Assembly (NCBI RefSeq): GCF_035582795.1
Contig: NC_134368.1
Span: forward strand, 32,176,501-32,240,500
Reading direction: 5' to 3'
Length of the DNA stretch: 64,000 bases
DNA from: Mycteria americana
Taxonomy: Eukaryota; Chordata; Aves; Ciconiiformes; Ciconiidae
Shown piece after piece: positions 38,352-49,914 of this stretch (position 1 is its first letter; each line of letters starts with the position of its first letter). The notes below the pieces were generated by a model. It did no database searches and was not told the origin of the DNA. It was given only the letters and a program-made list of their open reading frames with translations. Position numbers and translations under genes: made by a program.

Positions 38352-38520
38352 GCCGTTGTGGGCAGCGCGCAGCGGCGGGGGCGCCGCGGCTGGAGGTGGA
38401 GGTGCTCGCTTCGCTTCGCTTCGCTTCCCTTCCCTTCCCTTCCCTTCCTTTTCCTTTTCCTTTCTTTCCCTGTCTCGGCCCGGCCCGGCCCGTCTCGTCT
38501 CGGCTGGCCCTGGCTCCGCG
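38352..38520 (+). other. EXOC1: EXOC1 exon 1, non-coding 5' UTR (predicted)
   Basis: The first coding exon of EXOC1 carries only 10 nt ahead of its ATG and has its own 3' splice site, so a separate upstream non-coding exon is required. The best candidate ends at the strong donor CCGCG|GTGAGA (38520/38521), just downstream of the E-box/ETS cluster. The start of this exon is approximate. It would include the long pyrimidine tract at 38406-38470. A weaker alternative donor is CGCAG|GTGGGA further down, near 38756. Confidence 0.5.
38406..38470. repeat. Pyrimidine-rich TTCGC/TTCCC/TTTTCC tract
   Basis: Sixty-five bases made of four TTCGC-type units, then about five TTCCC units, then TTTTCC variants. 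The plus strand is almost wholly C and T except for the G of the TTCGC units. It falls inside the predicted EXOC1 5' UTR exon. A tract of this kind can vary in length and could bind polypyrimidine-tract proteins in the RNA. Confidence 0.9.
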
Positions 38521-41500
38521 GTGAGAGCGAGGCGGCCTCGGCATCCTCCGTCCCTTCCTCCGCCCCGGGTGTGGGGGCCTGCCGCTCTGTCCTCCGCGGA
38601 CCGGGCCCCTCCGGTCGCCCCGGGACGACTTGGCCGTGTCTGGGCCGTCGGGCTCCGGGCGGAGCCGTGGCGGCAGCGGGGCGCCGCGGCTGCGGCTGTC
38701 CCCCGCCGGCCATTGCGCGGAGGGTTGTCTCCGGGCGGTTTCTGCAGGACTCGCAGGTGGGAGGCAGTGAAGCTGGTGCCAGGCGGGCCCTTGGGAGGCC
38801 GCCGCCGCTCGAAGTAACTCTTCTGAGTTTTCCTGTTAAATGATTGCTCTTTTGGTTGATTGATTCCCGGGGCTGTTACAGTTGGGCTACGCTCTCATGT
38901 TATGTTTTACCCTGGTAGAATGCAGGAATAGCATGGATTCCTGTTTACATGCTTGGAGAGGCTAAGCAGTGCTCACTAAGTAGCCTTTCTAAGTTGCTCT
39001 GTTGAATCTTTCCCATGTATTTCCTGGACAGGTTATGTCTGTGATGTGATGTCTTTGATAGATTTCATGTAGCCGAGGCTTTGTCTGTAACATTACTGGA
39101 AAAAAAATGCAGCAGTAGTTAAAGGGATTTATTAGAGACTGGCATGGTCTCAGCTGTCTTGAAGCCTTCTGAGGAAGCAGCTTTATCTCAAGCTCCTTGT
39201 GCTTAATTCTGTGTTCCGTTGGGACAGCAGGAGTCACGTGTGAAGAACTTAGTGATGTACTTGGTCCTGGCACATTATGAAGGTTCTGGTGGCCGTGACT
39301 AAGGGGGCTGAGTTTGTAACAGAAGTTGGACTATATGTCAGAGTAAGGCTTTGATCTTGGGTTTAACATGTTCTGTTTGGTGGGAAAGGGGTATTCTGCA
39401 CAACCTGGACAACTTGTGTTAGCACTGAAATGGGAGAGTTAGTGAGTTGCAGCAGTCTGAATGTGACTTAGAGCAGAAAGTAAAATCCTAAATCAGGAAG
39501 GAAAGGGGGATATTTCTGAAATGCAGCAGGTTGTTGGCACTTTGTGTGTTCATCTTGCGCACCTGTTGAAGAGTAACAGGAATGACAACCCGATGCAATT
39601 TGGGAAACAAAAGCTGGGCCCAGCATTGGGTGAAAGGGGAGGAAAGCTGTTAGCTACGGAGTGTTACATTGCCATAGGGGTGTCATGTAAACAGGATTTT
39701 TTTGAATGCCCTGAGCACTGTATGCTTGGCAATACTGATTGCAGCCTGATATATTGGCCCTTGTTTTCCCAAAGCCTTTGGGTTACTAATCTTTAAAACT
39801 ACAAGATTCCCTAAGCTGAGAGATGTGGTGGTGGCCAGCTGAGTTCAGGCACAGTGGGACATAAAAGGCTAAAAGAAAAGTCGGTGCCTTTTCTGTTTCA
39901 AGTGCCAAAAGAACCCTTTTGTCTTTGCAGTGTATTTGCCAGAGAAAGCAACCAATGCATCTCCAAGAGAAAAATCCAACCTAAAATTTAACTCCACATA
40001 TTGTTTTGTTGTCTCAGCCTCAGGCAGTGTAGCATGTGATGTATATTAATCATGTTTTAACGCACTGTAGAATTTTAAAGCACAAGTTCAGAGTAATATT
40101 GGAGCTTCTGTATTTAAATAAAAGCATTGAAATGTGATGTCTAAGTGTTGCTCTTTTTAGTCTACCTAGAATCTCTCTGTAGTGTGAGGAACTGTTCTGA
40201 ATCAGGTAAATATTGCGAATTCCTTAATTTTCTGGAGCTTGGTGGGGTTTTTTTTTTTTTTTTTTTTTTCTTATTTGATTGTCTCTGCAAGCTTGAGTAT
40301 TGGATGGTGTCGTCCTGTCCTCCCCCGCCCTGGATTTCTAGAATCTGGTGGGGACTAGACTGTGCTTTGCTAGGGAACCAGGTGATTATACTAAAGTCTG
40401 TCTTGGAAGCCTCTTTCAGAATTTTGTGACTTCCTTGGGATTTTATTCTTTTTTGGTGCATGATTAATTTAATGTTGGTCTTATTTTACCTCTGCAAATC
40501 CTTCATCATAAATGAACATGCTAGAAGTACAAATGCTTTCCTCTGAGCATGTTGCATACTTACTTGAAGGCATTGCCAAAGAAAATCAGAACTCTTAGTG
40601 AATGTTTTTAAACAAACCAGTTGTTAACGCATCCCACAAATCTGGACAGCTTTCTTACAGTACCTTCTTCTCACCCTTTACTTTCTCCCACTGCTGGCTC
40701 CTCATACTGCAGAGGTGAATCACTTGATGGGGGAGCCCTGTGAACAGATCCACGCCCACACACACCTCCCCAATCTCTCTTTACCTCCTTTTCTGTCCCT
40801 CTGCCTCCCCCAAATCACCTGAAAACTATTCTTAATGAGGAGAAGAACTAGAAAGCAAACTTTTGGGTGTTGTTAGGAAAGTACTTTTGCTGTTAATGGC
40901 AGATGCACCTCATTCATGCAACCCAGTGGTCTGATTTGGTATGCGACTACGCCATTTGACATTGAACTATGTCTGCCAGTGTACCTGAAGGTGTAAAGGG
41001 CAGTCCATGATGTGCTTGTACAATCTCCTGTGTTTGCTGTTACAGGCTATGAGAGTGAATAAGTAACGTGTGTTTACTATCTTTCAGCAGAAGTCTGTCT
41101 TTTTTAGCATTTGGTTAGAGTATAGGGTTCAAGGTCAGCACTTGATTCTTGGAAGAAATCTCTTGATTTATTACTAAGCGTACATGCTTACTTTCTCTTT
41201 TTGAAATATCCTGTTACTCCCTTGCTAGATAAGAAACTCTGTAATTTAAAGAAGTGTTACATTTCTGAGCAGCTCCAGGCTGTGCATCCAAGAAGAGGCA
41301 GCACACTAGTCCAGTGTAAAGGACTTATCTTTGCAAAATTGTGTTGTGGTCTTTTCAGATGTAGATGGCCTTGAAGTTGAACTTTCTACCAGCTACAAAG
41401 ATGTATTTCTTTATTCTGCATTACTGTAACAATTGCCAGGCTGTCATTTGAGGACAAAGAGGAAGAATACCAGCCTGTTACATTTAACAGTATGTGGTAG

Positions 41501-42953
41501 CTGGCAAAAGCAGTGAAACAGGTCTTTGCAAAACATTAAAACACAAAACAAAGAAACCCAGTGCTGTATTTGTAGAGGCTTAGAGATTTGTTGCCTTAGG
41601 GGTGTATCTGTCCCCATAGTTTGAGTCTTCCAGGAGCTGTTCTGTTACAAGGAAGCTTTTATAAAACAGACCTTAATATCCGGAAGATAAATCTGACTTA
41701 AGACTTAAGAAAAATCTACTAAATTCTATTACACGGGCCCTCTGCAATGTTTTGTGCTTTTATTACTTTTAAAAGTAAAAAAAGTAATAATGCCTGCTTG
41801 CGGGATAAAATTAAGTTATAAACACAGTGCCACTCATATGGTAATAATAAGTTTCTAGTAACTCTCCAGGAATTGGCAATGATGAATTTGTCAACAGATT
41901 ACCACCACAAATGTTCTTCACAGAGGTATCAAACCTGGGAAAACTCTAGTACAGACTGGGGTTTTTTGGTTGGTTGGTTTGGGGTTTTTTTGCCACTGAA
42001 TAGAATGTGATGTACTTATTCTGCTTTGAGAAAGCTGTTTCAGCAGGATACTTGAACGCTTTCATAACATGGGATCAAGTACTAATTTAGAATTTCTCTT
42101 AGGATACCAAGGGAGGAGGGAGTGAGGAAGCCTGCAGGGACACTGATCTGAATCAAAATTATTTTTCCCTCTACCAGAAGAGAATTAGGATGTGTATGTT
42201 GTACACCAAGACTCAGAAGTAGTAATTCATTAGACTTGAAATTGTGGCATCTGAGTGGTGGATTGAACAACTGCTATGGCATACTGTATCCAAAACATAC
42301 TCCAGAAATCTTCCTGCAAAGCAGGGAGCCAGAGACACTTTTTCTCCCTCTAAATGGAACATTATTTTCAATTTGGTCTGCCCAACATGTAACCTTGATT
42401 TGGTGAGATAGTCCTGAAAATTTAATTGAATTAGGTATATTTGAAGGATTCGGGACTTTTAAGTTTCATTTAAGTTCATTACTGTAGTGACTTTAGTTTC
42501 ACATTCTCTATCCTGTCAAATTTTGTGGGGTTTTTTTGTTCACCTGTCTTCATACAGATTTTTACCGCATCCATGGTATTCATACCCATTCTAAAATTCC
42601 ACTTAGTGAGGGGGTCTTTTTTTCTTGATTCCCATTTCAACTTTTTTTGTTAATGCCTCACATTCTGCTTTACTACTAAGAAGCTTTTTGTTCTCCATTA
42701 AATTAGGCAGAAGGATCATCCTAGTGTTGATAAATTACAGTTGTTTAACTGAAGTAAGATAGTAGGCTTTATCTTGGACTTTTTCCTGAAGTGGGCTGAT
42801 CTTCTACCTAAGTCATGCTTGTCTAGATTATGATTCATTGTTAGCTGTAAAATTTCATTTCAAAAAACTGTAGTTGCTGTAAGTAAATGACTGGTTCTTT
42901 TTTGTGTGTGTTAAATGTGCTTGAATGTATTATGACTTCTTCAAATCTTCCAG
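38521..42953 (+). other. EXOC1: EXOC1 intron 1
   Basis: A 4.4-kb intron between the predicted exon 1 donor and the acceptor CTTCCAG at 42947-42953. The first 300 bp are CpG island. It also contains a 22-T homopolymer (separate entry) and an AT-rich inverted repeat: TTATTACTTTT at 41760-41770 is the reverse complement of AAAAGTAATAA at 41780-41790. No further exon is recognisable. Confidence 0.65.
40248..40269. repeat. T22 homopolymer
   Basis: Twenty-two consecutive T residues in EXOC1 intron 1. No tail of a retroposed element is recognisable beside it. Likely length-polymorphic and prone to sequencing error. Confidence 0.95.
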
Positions 42954-43087
42954 CTGAGAGAAAATGACTGCAATCAAGCATGCTTTGCAGAGGGATATTT
43001 TCACTCCCAATGATGAACGCTTGTTGAGCATTGTGAATGTGTGCAAAGCAGGCAAAAAGAAGAGAAACTGCTTTTTGTGTGCCACAG
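42954..43087 (+). CDS. EXOC1: EXOC1 exon 2, first coding exon (Sec3 exocyst subunit)
   Basis: EXOC1 is the vertebrate Sec3 subunit of the octameric exocyst, which tethers post-Golgi and recycling vesicles to the plasma membrane before SNARE fusion. Sec3 helps mark the docking site by binding phosphoinositides and Rho-type GTPases. Coding starts at the ATG at 42964, 10 nt into the exon, in context AAAATGA. Residues 1-41 start [20 protein letters not shown] and end with a basic run KKKR (31-34) before CFLCAT. This is the N-terminal edge of the PH-like domain. The sequence is near-identical to mammalian EXOC1 as I know it. The donor is ACA G|GTACAT, phase 1. The window encodes residues 1-557 of about 894. 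Confidence 0.97.
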
Positions 43088-43937
43088 GTACATAGTAATA
43101 CTACACCATATTTTGTGTCTTCACCTTTGTTTTTTATTCAGTTGCATTTGTCCTAGCTTTATTTACAATATTTATTCTTGCCCCGTATAAAATGGGTGCT
43201 TTCCATTTCTAATGGAGAAAATCAGTTGTAGCTTATACTTCCATTATTGCTTCTATTAAAAAAGAAACAAAACCCTGTACTTTTGTTCCCAGATCTCATT
43301 GTAATTTGAAGTGAAAGAATCAAAATTATTTGTGTGGGACTGGTGGGCTTTTGAAGCAGGCTTTATATAGTGCTTAAAAGGGGATTTAGTAGGTATTTAG
43401 GCTGATCAGCCTGAACAAAATGCAATAAAGAGGACTGGTTAGAGTCCAAGGCAGAGGGCTCTGGAAAGGCACAATAACTGAACTGAATTCTTATGTTCCT
43501 TTGAGTGTATGTGTATTATATTATGTCTCTTCAAAAAATTAGGTGCTTTGGGTCGATCTGTCAATAAATTAGCTTGCTAGAATTTTTTTTTTTGACTGAG
43601 GAATCTCAGAAAATGTTTTTATTCTGACTATAATCTCCAGTTACCTCTGTGCTGTGTCAGTTATGTGGCCATGGTCTGAGGTCTGCTGTATCAAAGAAAT
43701 ATCTGTAAATTGGGTTCATTACTTCACAAGCTGTGTAGAGACATGTATCTGGTTGACTGAGACTTAAACTGAGCTGTGGATATTGTGGATGAAAATGTTT
43801 CAAAGGGTCTCTTTTCATCAGATAAATATTACAAAATCTCCCCCACAGGTAATTCATTCCAGAAATTGAAATACAGCAGAAACAGATGTTAAAGTAATTT
43901 GTGCATTTTGAAATTACTCTTTTACATCATTTAACAG
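43088..43937 (+). other. EXOC1: EXOC1 intron 2
   Basis: An 850-bp intron ending in TTTAACAG. AT-rich with a T run near 43583; nothing else is identifiable. Confidence 0.85.
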
Positions 43938-44068
43938 TGACAACGGAACGACCAGTGCAAGTAAATGTGGTAAAAGTGAAAAAATCTGACAAGGGAGATT
44001 TCTACAAAAGGCAGACTGCATGGGCACTTCGAGATCTTGCTGTTGTTGATGCCAAAGATGCTGTTAAA
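43938..44068 (+). CDS. EXOC1: EXOC1 exon 3 (PH-like domain core)
   Basis: 131 nt, residues 42 (split) to 85: [20 protein letters not shown] and then [20 protein letters not shown]. These are the central strands of the Sec3 PIP2-binding PH-like fold, with several lysines that could contact phosphoinositide head groups. The donor is AAA|GTATGT. The exon has exactly the same length and phases as EXOC1L exon 2. Confidence 0.97.
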
Positions 44069-46137
44069 GTATGTGTAACTTTCTTTCGTTTAGTGCTCTG
44101 CTCAGAACATCCTTTTGGTTACAAGTTGGAGTTAACTTCCATGATACTGACTACTTTAAAGCTTAGATTGATAACACATTAATTAGGAATTATGATGATA
44201 CATTCCTGTGCTGCTTATGCCTGCATTTTCTTCCAGCCTTTCCAAGAATATAACCCTGGTAAATTGAGTAAGAGTAGTCCAGATATGCTTGAATACCTAT
44301 ATTCTGAATATCTGCCCTGTTTATTGTGGTGATCTCTCAGCGACTGTAGAGTGCTTGTGCTAAGGACGAGTACTTTTTTGTTTCAAGCCTTATGTAAATT
44401 TTTATTCCAAGCTTGCTTTCCCCTTAAAAAAATTTATTACCTTCTTACTAATGATATTGAGCTACAAGTAACGTTTTTTGCTAGGACACTTAAAACATTC
44501 TTAATGAGCAGTATATAAGCTTGAAGGGTGAGCTCTTGTATCTGTTCTCCAAATCATGACATTGGCCGCTTGTTGGAAATCATAACAGTCCTGAGGTGGT
44601 GTTCTTTTCCATAGAACAACAAGAGCAACCTATTTTTGACTATTTAAATTCATCTGTTGTCATAAACTAAGATGTACAAACAGGCAGAGGTGAAAATTCT
44701 TATCCCGTAATGTCTGGGTTTGTTCTGTTAGCTGGTGATTTGGAAGAATAGTGCAGAAAACTATGAAGTTGAAAATTCTTTGATTTCCCCCTCCCCAAGT
44801 GGAAGTTAAATATGTTTTATTTCAGTTATCCACACGCTTGTTGGCTAGATTTTAGATTTTCTTTGCTGTTCCTAAATACTGTGTTGGAGAATTGCTTCTT
44901 TCAGTTTAAGGTTCCGTTTAAAATTATACAATCTTTCAGGGCTTTTTCTTGCAAAACAGAATTCGGTTAACTATTTTCAGAAATGTGCTGTAATGTATAT
45001 ACCACTCTAATGAGCGATTTTGAAATTTTCTTTCAGAACCCAAACATTGAATGCCAAACTCTCTCATATTAAAAACGTCAGAATTCAAGTTGATAGGTAC
45101 ATCATGTTTTGGTTTCCAAATGTGATCCCATGCAACTCTTTTGACACAGGCCTTTCCTGCACTAGTTGTCTGACAGCTCAAGTTTTATGTAATTATACTC
45201 TTTGTTTAGAAATGTATGGTAATTATATTTATCAATATAAGCTACAGAAAAAAAAACAGAACTGCTCTTATTGTGCTGTACAGGAAACACCATTTCCCAT
45301 CATGCGTGGTTTCATATGCAGCCTGCTTCTACAGATAGTAGTGACAATATAAGTAATAAGTAGCAGCAATAGTAGTTTTTACAAACTATGTATAAGTAAG
45401 AATTTAACTTGTATCTGAAGCAATAACATTTTTCATCAGAAGGATGCTGGACCTTGTAAAATGCTTGGAGTATGATCTTTAAAACAGACTATCACCAGTT
45501 ACAGTCCATACTGAGTTCCTAAGTGGCTGTAGAAAGTAAAGTACTTTAATCAAACATTATCAAAGCAATGTTCTCATCAGGCAATAAATCTAGTTGAAAA
45601 TACTTCTATAGTTGTTTTTTGCCATTAAAATACCAAATGCTCTTTTCTATCCTGTTCAGTGCTATCAAATACTATCATATGTATAAAACAGATAAACTGC
45701 TCATAATTTTTTTTGCCTTGCCTATTCCCCTAAGTCTCGTTGAATTGTGTTGTATATGTTGTCAGTAATTCCAGCTACCGTTTTTAGTTTCAGAAGGCTA
45801 ACGCAAGTCATTAGTCATTCTGAGGACAGTGTTTCAGGGCAGACAGTGCTGCCAAATGTTTCTTGAAACTCTTACGGATCTCTGTATTATGTGTTATTGT
45901 TACCTGATCTTGCACAAAATACTGACTTCATAGCATGGATTCTGGTTTTTCAGTTTCAGTGTTTTAGCACCTTCATTCAGGTGCATCAGGGTGCCAGAAT
46001 TGGTGTATCAGCTTAAGGTTGGCATCTGTGTAATTTCATTTTTATCCTGTCACCTCAATAATTAAATGAGTGAACAATCTCTGCTGCTCAGAGAATCATT
46101 TGACTGTTGAGTCTGTAACATATGTCATCTTTTGCAG
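44069..46137 (+). other. EXOC1: EXOC1 intron 3
   Basis: A 2.07-kb AT-rich intron with acceptor CTTTTGCAG. An open frame of 110 codons at 45020-45352 has no recognisable content. No repeat element stands out. Confidence 0.8.
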
Positions 46138-46297
46138 GAGAATCCTGAATTTGACTTGCATTTTGACAAAGTGTACAAGTGGGTTGCAAGCAGCACAGTG
46201 GAAAAGAACACCTTCATTTCATGTATCTGGAAACTCAATCAGCGATATCTTAGAAAGAAAATTGACTTTACTAATGTTAGTTCACAGCTTTTGGAAG
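46138..46297 (+). CDS. EXOC1: EXOC1 exon 4 (end of PH-like domain)
   Basis: Residues 86-138 plus one base: [20 protein letters not shown], then [17 protein letters not shown] and VSSQLLE. It closes the PH-like domain and begins the linker to the coiled coil. The acceptor is TTTGCAG|GAG and the donor is GAA G|GTAAAT (phase 1). Its first half is homologous to EXOC1L exon 3. Confidence 0.97.
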
Positions 46298-47170
46298 GTA
46301 AATTTCTACAACTGTATGTTAAGTATAAAGTTTAGTAATTATTGATGTAAAACAGATACACTAACAAAAAAATCCTAATCCTGGCTTTTTTTCCCATTCA
46401 CTTTTATTCTTTTATATTTTCTAAGTCTTCACATAAACACGGTGACTAGATAACAGATTTTCTGTTAGAAAACTGAGAACTGAGACAAAATATTTCACTA
46501 ATGATGTTCTAAATTTTGATAAGTGTATTGTATTTCTAAGACATTCTGTTTCTTGAACAAAATAAAATTTGTCTGCAAGATCTGGTAGGTCTAAATGTGT
46601 AACAAATCTGCTTTTGTTCTGGTTTTCACTTCTCCTGAATTAGAAAAATGCTTTAAAAAGTGACACTTCAGTAGCATGCTAAAGGTTATGTGAGGTTTTA
46701 TATGAGGTTTCTAGTTTATAAACTGTGAACCATGTGTTAAATTCTGCTGGACCCTATTACAGTTTACATGCCTCATTGGTTGCTAAGAAGGCTTTGTATT
46801 TTGTTCGCTCATGCTGTATTAAATATTTTTAGTCACATTATCTTTTAATAGTTAAAAAATTTTTGTAGAGCCTAGTGAGTAAGCATATCTCACGTTGAGT
46901 CTGTCAGAAGTGGTTAAACTGTTGATATTAAATACTAGACTGGCTTGTGTGGAAGACCTTGAATTAGAGATTTAAAACAGGGAGGACAGCATTTCTGTAT
47001 TTTGGTGTTGACTGAAATTTGTTTTTAACCAACCTTTAACTTTTCAAGTTCGTGCAATATTAAAACATTCAAACTTACTGCCACTTAAAAATATACACAC
47101 TGTTCATGCTTTGCCTGCTAACATTCTCTGCTTCCTTTCCTCTGCTTTTCCATACCTTTTAATTCTTCAG
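46298..47170 (+). other. EXOC1: EXOC1 intron 4
   Basis: An 873-bp AT-rich intron ending in TAATTCTTCAG. Nothing identifiable inside. Confidence 0.85.
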
Positions 47171-47191
47171 AACTGCCTAAAGTTGCAGAAG
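47171..47191 (+). CDS. EXOC1: EXOC1 exon 5, 21-nt microexon
   Basis: A microexon that completes one Glu codon and adds LPKVAE in the linker between the PH-like domain and the coiled coil. It is flanked by TTCTTCAG and GTGCGT. It is needed to match the known EXOC1 sequence ([18 protein letters not shown]). It is phase 1 at both ends, so skipping it would remove exactly seven residues without changing the frame. Confidence 0.93.
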
Positions 47192-47960
47192 GTGCGTAAC
47201 ACCTTTTTCCTTTATTCTGCTTTGTAAGCAGTTTTTCTTAAATGTTATGCTTTTTCTTTTTTTTTTAAATAGTGCTTTGGATAGCTTATCAAGTTGCTAG
47301 TGATAAAAGAGATGGTTCAAATGACCTAAACACTTTCTGGCTGGACTGCGTTAATGTTCTGTAAATAATTTGTCAGCCTTTGAATGGCTTGTTGAATTAA
47401 GTAAGCACTGCCATGAGAAATCATAGTTCATTAAAACATTGTTATATAATTTTCACTTACCTCAGTACTGATTTTCCTGCTGTGAAACTTATCTTGAACA
47501 TCAAGATATTTTTTATTTATTCAGTGATATATTTCTTAATCAACTTTAGTATGTTTCCCTTACACTGTCTACCAAGAGAGAATCTAACTTCTACTGATCT
47601 TCTGCTAACAAGTCTAGCGTAATACTGTAATATATCCTGATGTTGATTACCAGCCTGAGAGGTGAATAAACTGAGACAGTGTGTCCCTTTGTACATGCAA
47701 TAACGGAGGGTGGCTGTTTGTATTTTGCTTATGTTGCATAATTTGGAAAAAATCGCTGTTGGGAACCAGTTCTGGAAATCTTAATGAAGCCCATGGAAGA
47801 CTGAGACTTGAAGAAAGTGTATGTCGGTAGCAGGTGTTTGTTATGAAAGTTGTTTAATGGATTCATTTGCTTAAAGATAGTTGAACATACTTAAGTAATC
47901 TTAAAATGCTTGTGACTTTCTGCACTTGATAACGTGTTTTATTTCCCTTCTCTACTTAAG
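47192..47960 (+). other. EXOC1: EXOC1 intron 5
   Basis: A 769-bp intron with an unusual G-poor, T-rich start (GTGCGTAACACCTTTTTCC). The acceptor is CTCTACTTAAG. No repeat or further exon recognised. Confidence 0.85.
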
Positions 47961-48148
47961 AATCTGTTCCAAGTGGAGAGAATCAAAGCGTAGCAGGAGG
48001 TGATGAAGAGGCTGTGGATGAATACCAGGAGTTAAATGCAAGAGAGGAACAGGATATTGAAATAATGATGGAAGGGTGTGAATATGCTATTTCTAATGCT
48101 GAAGCTTTTGCAGAGAAGTTGTCAAGAGAGCTACAAGTGCTAGATGGG
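47961..48148 (+). CDS. EXOC1: EXOC1 exon 6
   Basis: Residues 146-208: an acidic linker ([20 protein letters not shown]) leading into [20 protein letters not shown] and [15 protein letters not shown], the start of the predicted coiled coil through which Sec3 packs with its exocyst partners. The acceptor is ACTTAAG|AA and the donor is GGG|GTAAAC, phase 0. Confidence 0.96.
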
Positions 48149-49119
48149 GTAAACATTTTCTTCTAATGTACAGTGTGTTAGCATGTTGAACAGTGTTCAC
48201 TGATACTGACTACGTAGCGTTCTTTGAAAAGATAGCTAACGTTTTCTGCTGCATATTTGAATATAAATGTGCGTCTGCTCCTAAGCAGAGCTACATCCTG
48301 TCTATTATCAGATTTTGAAGATCTTCAACTTCCCTCTTTACCTTCCAGATCTTCTGGGGTGAGTTGCAGGCTTTCAAATGAGGAGTGGAGAAGAAAAAAG
48401 GGAGGCATTCTGCATATACCTTGCTTGAAGGCAAGGGTGCGGGGAGAGAGAGAACAGATGTTCATGTCCATGGATGTGAACTCTTAGGCCTAAAATACTA
48501 CTCTCAGTTTAATCAGGAAACTGGCTTAGTCTAATAATGTTGCAGTATTTGGCTGTCAGTAACAGTACCAAATTGTTTGTTATTTTGCTTTTTAAACAAC
48601 CCAACATTCTAGAGGTCACTTAGAAAACTTAAGGAGATGCAGGGGATACAGTCTTGAGGGAACAGTCAACAACCTCCTCAAATTGTTAAGTTGTATGTTT
48701 CTCTTGCATTTTGAAAATTGCTGTTACCATAGAGAGAGCTGATCTTGCAACAGAAAATGTGACCTTACCACCTAAGCTGTTTTTCTGGAACTAAAAATGT
48801 TCCAGTATAGTAGGGATTACTGTTTGGTTTTTGGTTTTGTGCAGATCAATACTTCAATTCTAAGAACTTGAGCAAAGTTTTGGTTTTTTAAGTTTTGGTT
48901 TTCTTTATGAAATAAAGAAGTGTCATAGACTGAGGGACTGCTCTGTTCAATAACACTTTAAATGAGAAGTACTACAAGAAGTACTACATTGTTCTGTTGC
49001 TTTCATCAAGAGTTTCGGAAAGTGTTTATTTGACAGTAATAGAAACAGAAGGAAATATCAGAATACGTTTGAGATACAAAAATGTCTCTTAAAATGTTGT
49101 GGCTTAATCTTCTGTACAG
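48149..49119 (+). other. EXOC1: EXOC1 intron 6
   Basis: A 971-bp intron with acceptor CTTCTGTACAG. No classified element. Confidence 0.85.
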
Positions 49120-49347
49120 GCAAATATCCAGTCAATTATGGCCTCTGAGAAACAGGTGAATATCTTGATGAAGTTGTTGGATGAAGCTCTAAAGGAGGTT
49201 GACCAAATTGAGCTAAAGCTGAGCAGTTACGAAGAAATGCTTCAGAGTGTAAAAGAGCAAATGGATCAAATTTCAGAAAGCAACCACCTAATCCATCTCA
49301 GCAACACAAATAATGTGAAGCTACTGTCAGAGATAGAGTTCTTGGTG
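49120..49347 (+). CDS. EXOC1: EXOC1 exon 7 (coiled coil)
   Basis: Residues 209-284. The heptad-like sequence [20 protein letters not shown] through [20 protein letters not shown] to EIEFLV is the core of the N-terminal coiled coil typical of exocyst (CATCHR) subunits. The acceptor is TGTACAG|GCA and the donor is GTG|GTAAGC. The frame happens to stay open past the donor, which is why the open run extends to 49446. Confidence 0.96.
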
Positions 49348-49588
49348 GTAAGCATTTTTATTTACTATGGCTGTTCACATCAGGTACAAAATTCTTTTAG
49401 GTTGCTACCCTCTTCAGCAACCATGTGTGAGGTTCATTTAAAATAATGACTTTATTTTTCTGTTTTATTATTGCACTAACTTGAGTAAGTTTTTGTAATG
49501 ATGGAATTGTATTTATCATTCTTGGTTCAGCAGCATGGCAAACTAACATGCTTCTGGCTTATGGACAATACTACCCATTATTTTGTAG
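49348..49588 (+). other. EXOC1: EXOC1 intron 7
   Basis: A short 241-bp intron from GTAAGC to ATTATTTTGTAG, without notable content. Confidence 0.9.
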
Positions 49589-49721
49589 AATCACATGGAT
49601 TTGGCTAAAGGTCATATAAAGGCCCTTCAGGAGGGAGATCTGACATCTTCTCGAGGCATTGAGGCCTGCACTAATGCAGCAGATGCCCTTCTGCAGTGTA
49701 TGAATGTAGCTCTTCGTCCAG
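49589..49721 (+). CDS. EXOC1: EXOC1 exon 8
   Basis: Residues 285-328 plus one base: [40 protein letters not shown]. This is the transition from the coiled coil to the helical rod. The acceptor is TTTTGTAG|AAT and the donor is CCA G|GTAATG, phase 1. Confidence 0.96.
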
Positions 49722-49914
49722 GTAATGGTTTTGTTACACTACAGTCTAAAATACAAAATTTATTATGGTAGTGCCTTTATTGTGTGTGCCTTTCCAACTA
49801 GTCTCAGGTTTTGTTTCTGTAGATTGAGGGAATTGTGATCTCTGGTCCTTTCGGTTCCCACATACAATATATTACTATATATTTTGTACTCTGTGAAGTT
49901 CTTTTTGTTTTTAG

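Noticed and set aside
37772-38843. Open frames in the EXOC1 CpG island, including 258 codons on the minus strand
   Set aside because: Same GC-composition artefact. No domain, no conserved motif, and repeats such as the TTCCC tract are translated within them. I found no support for a divergent gene.
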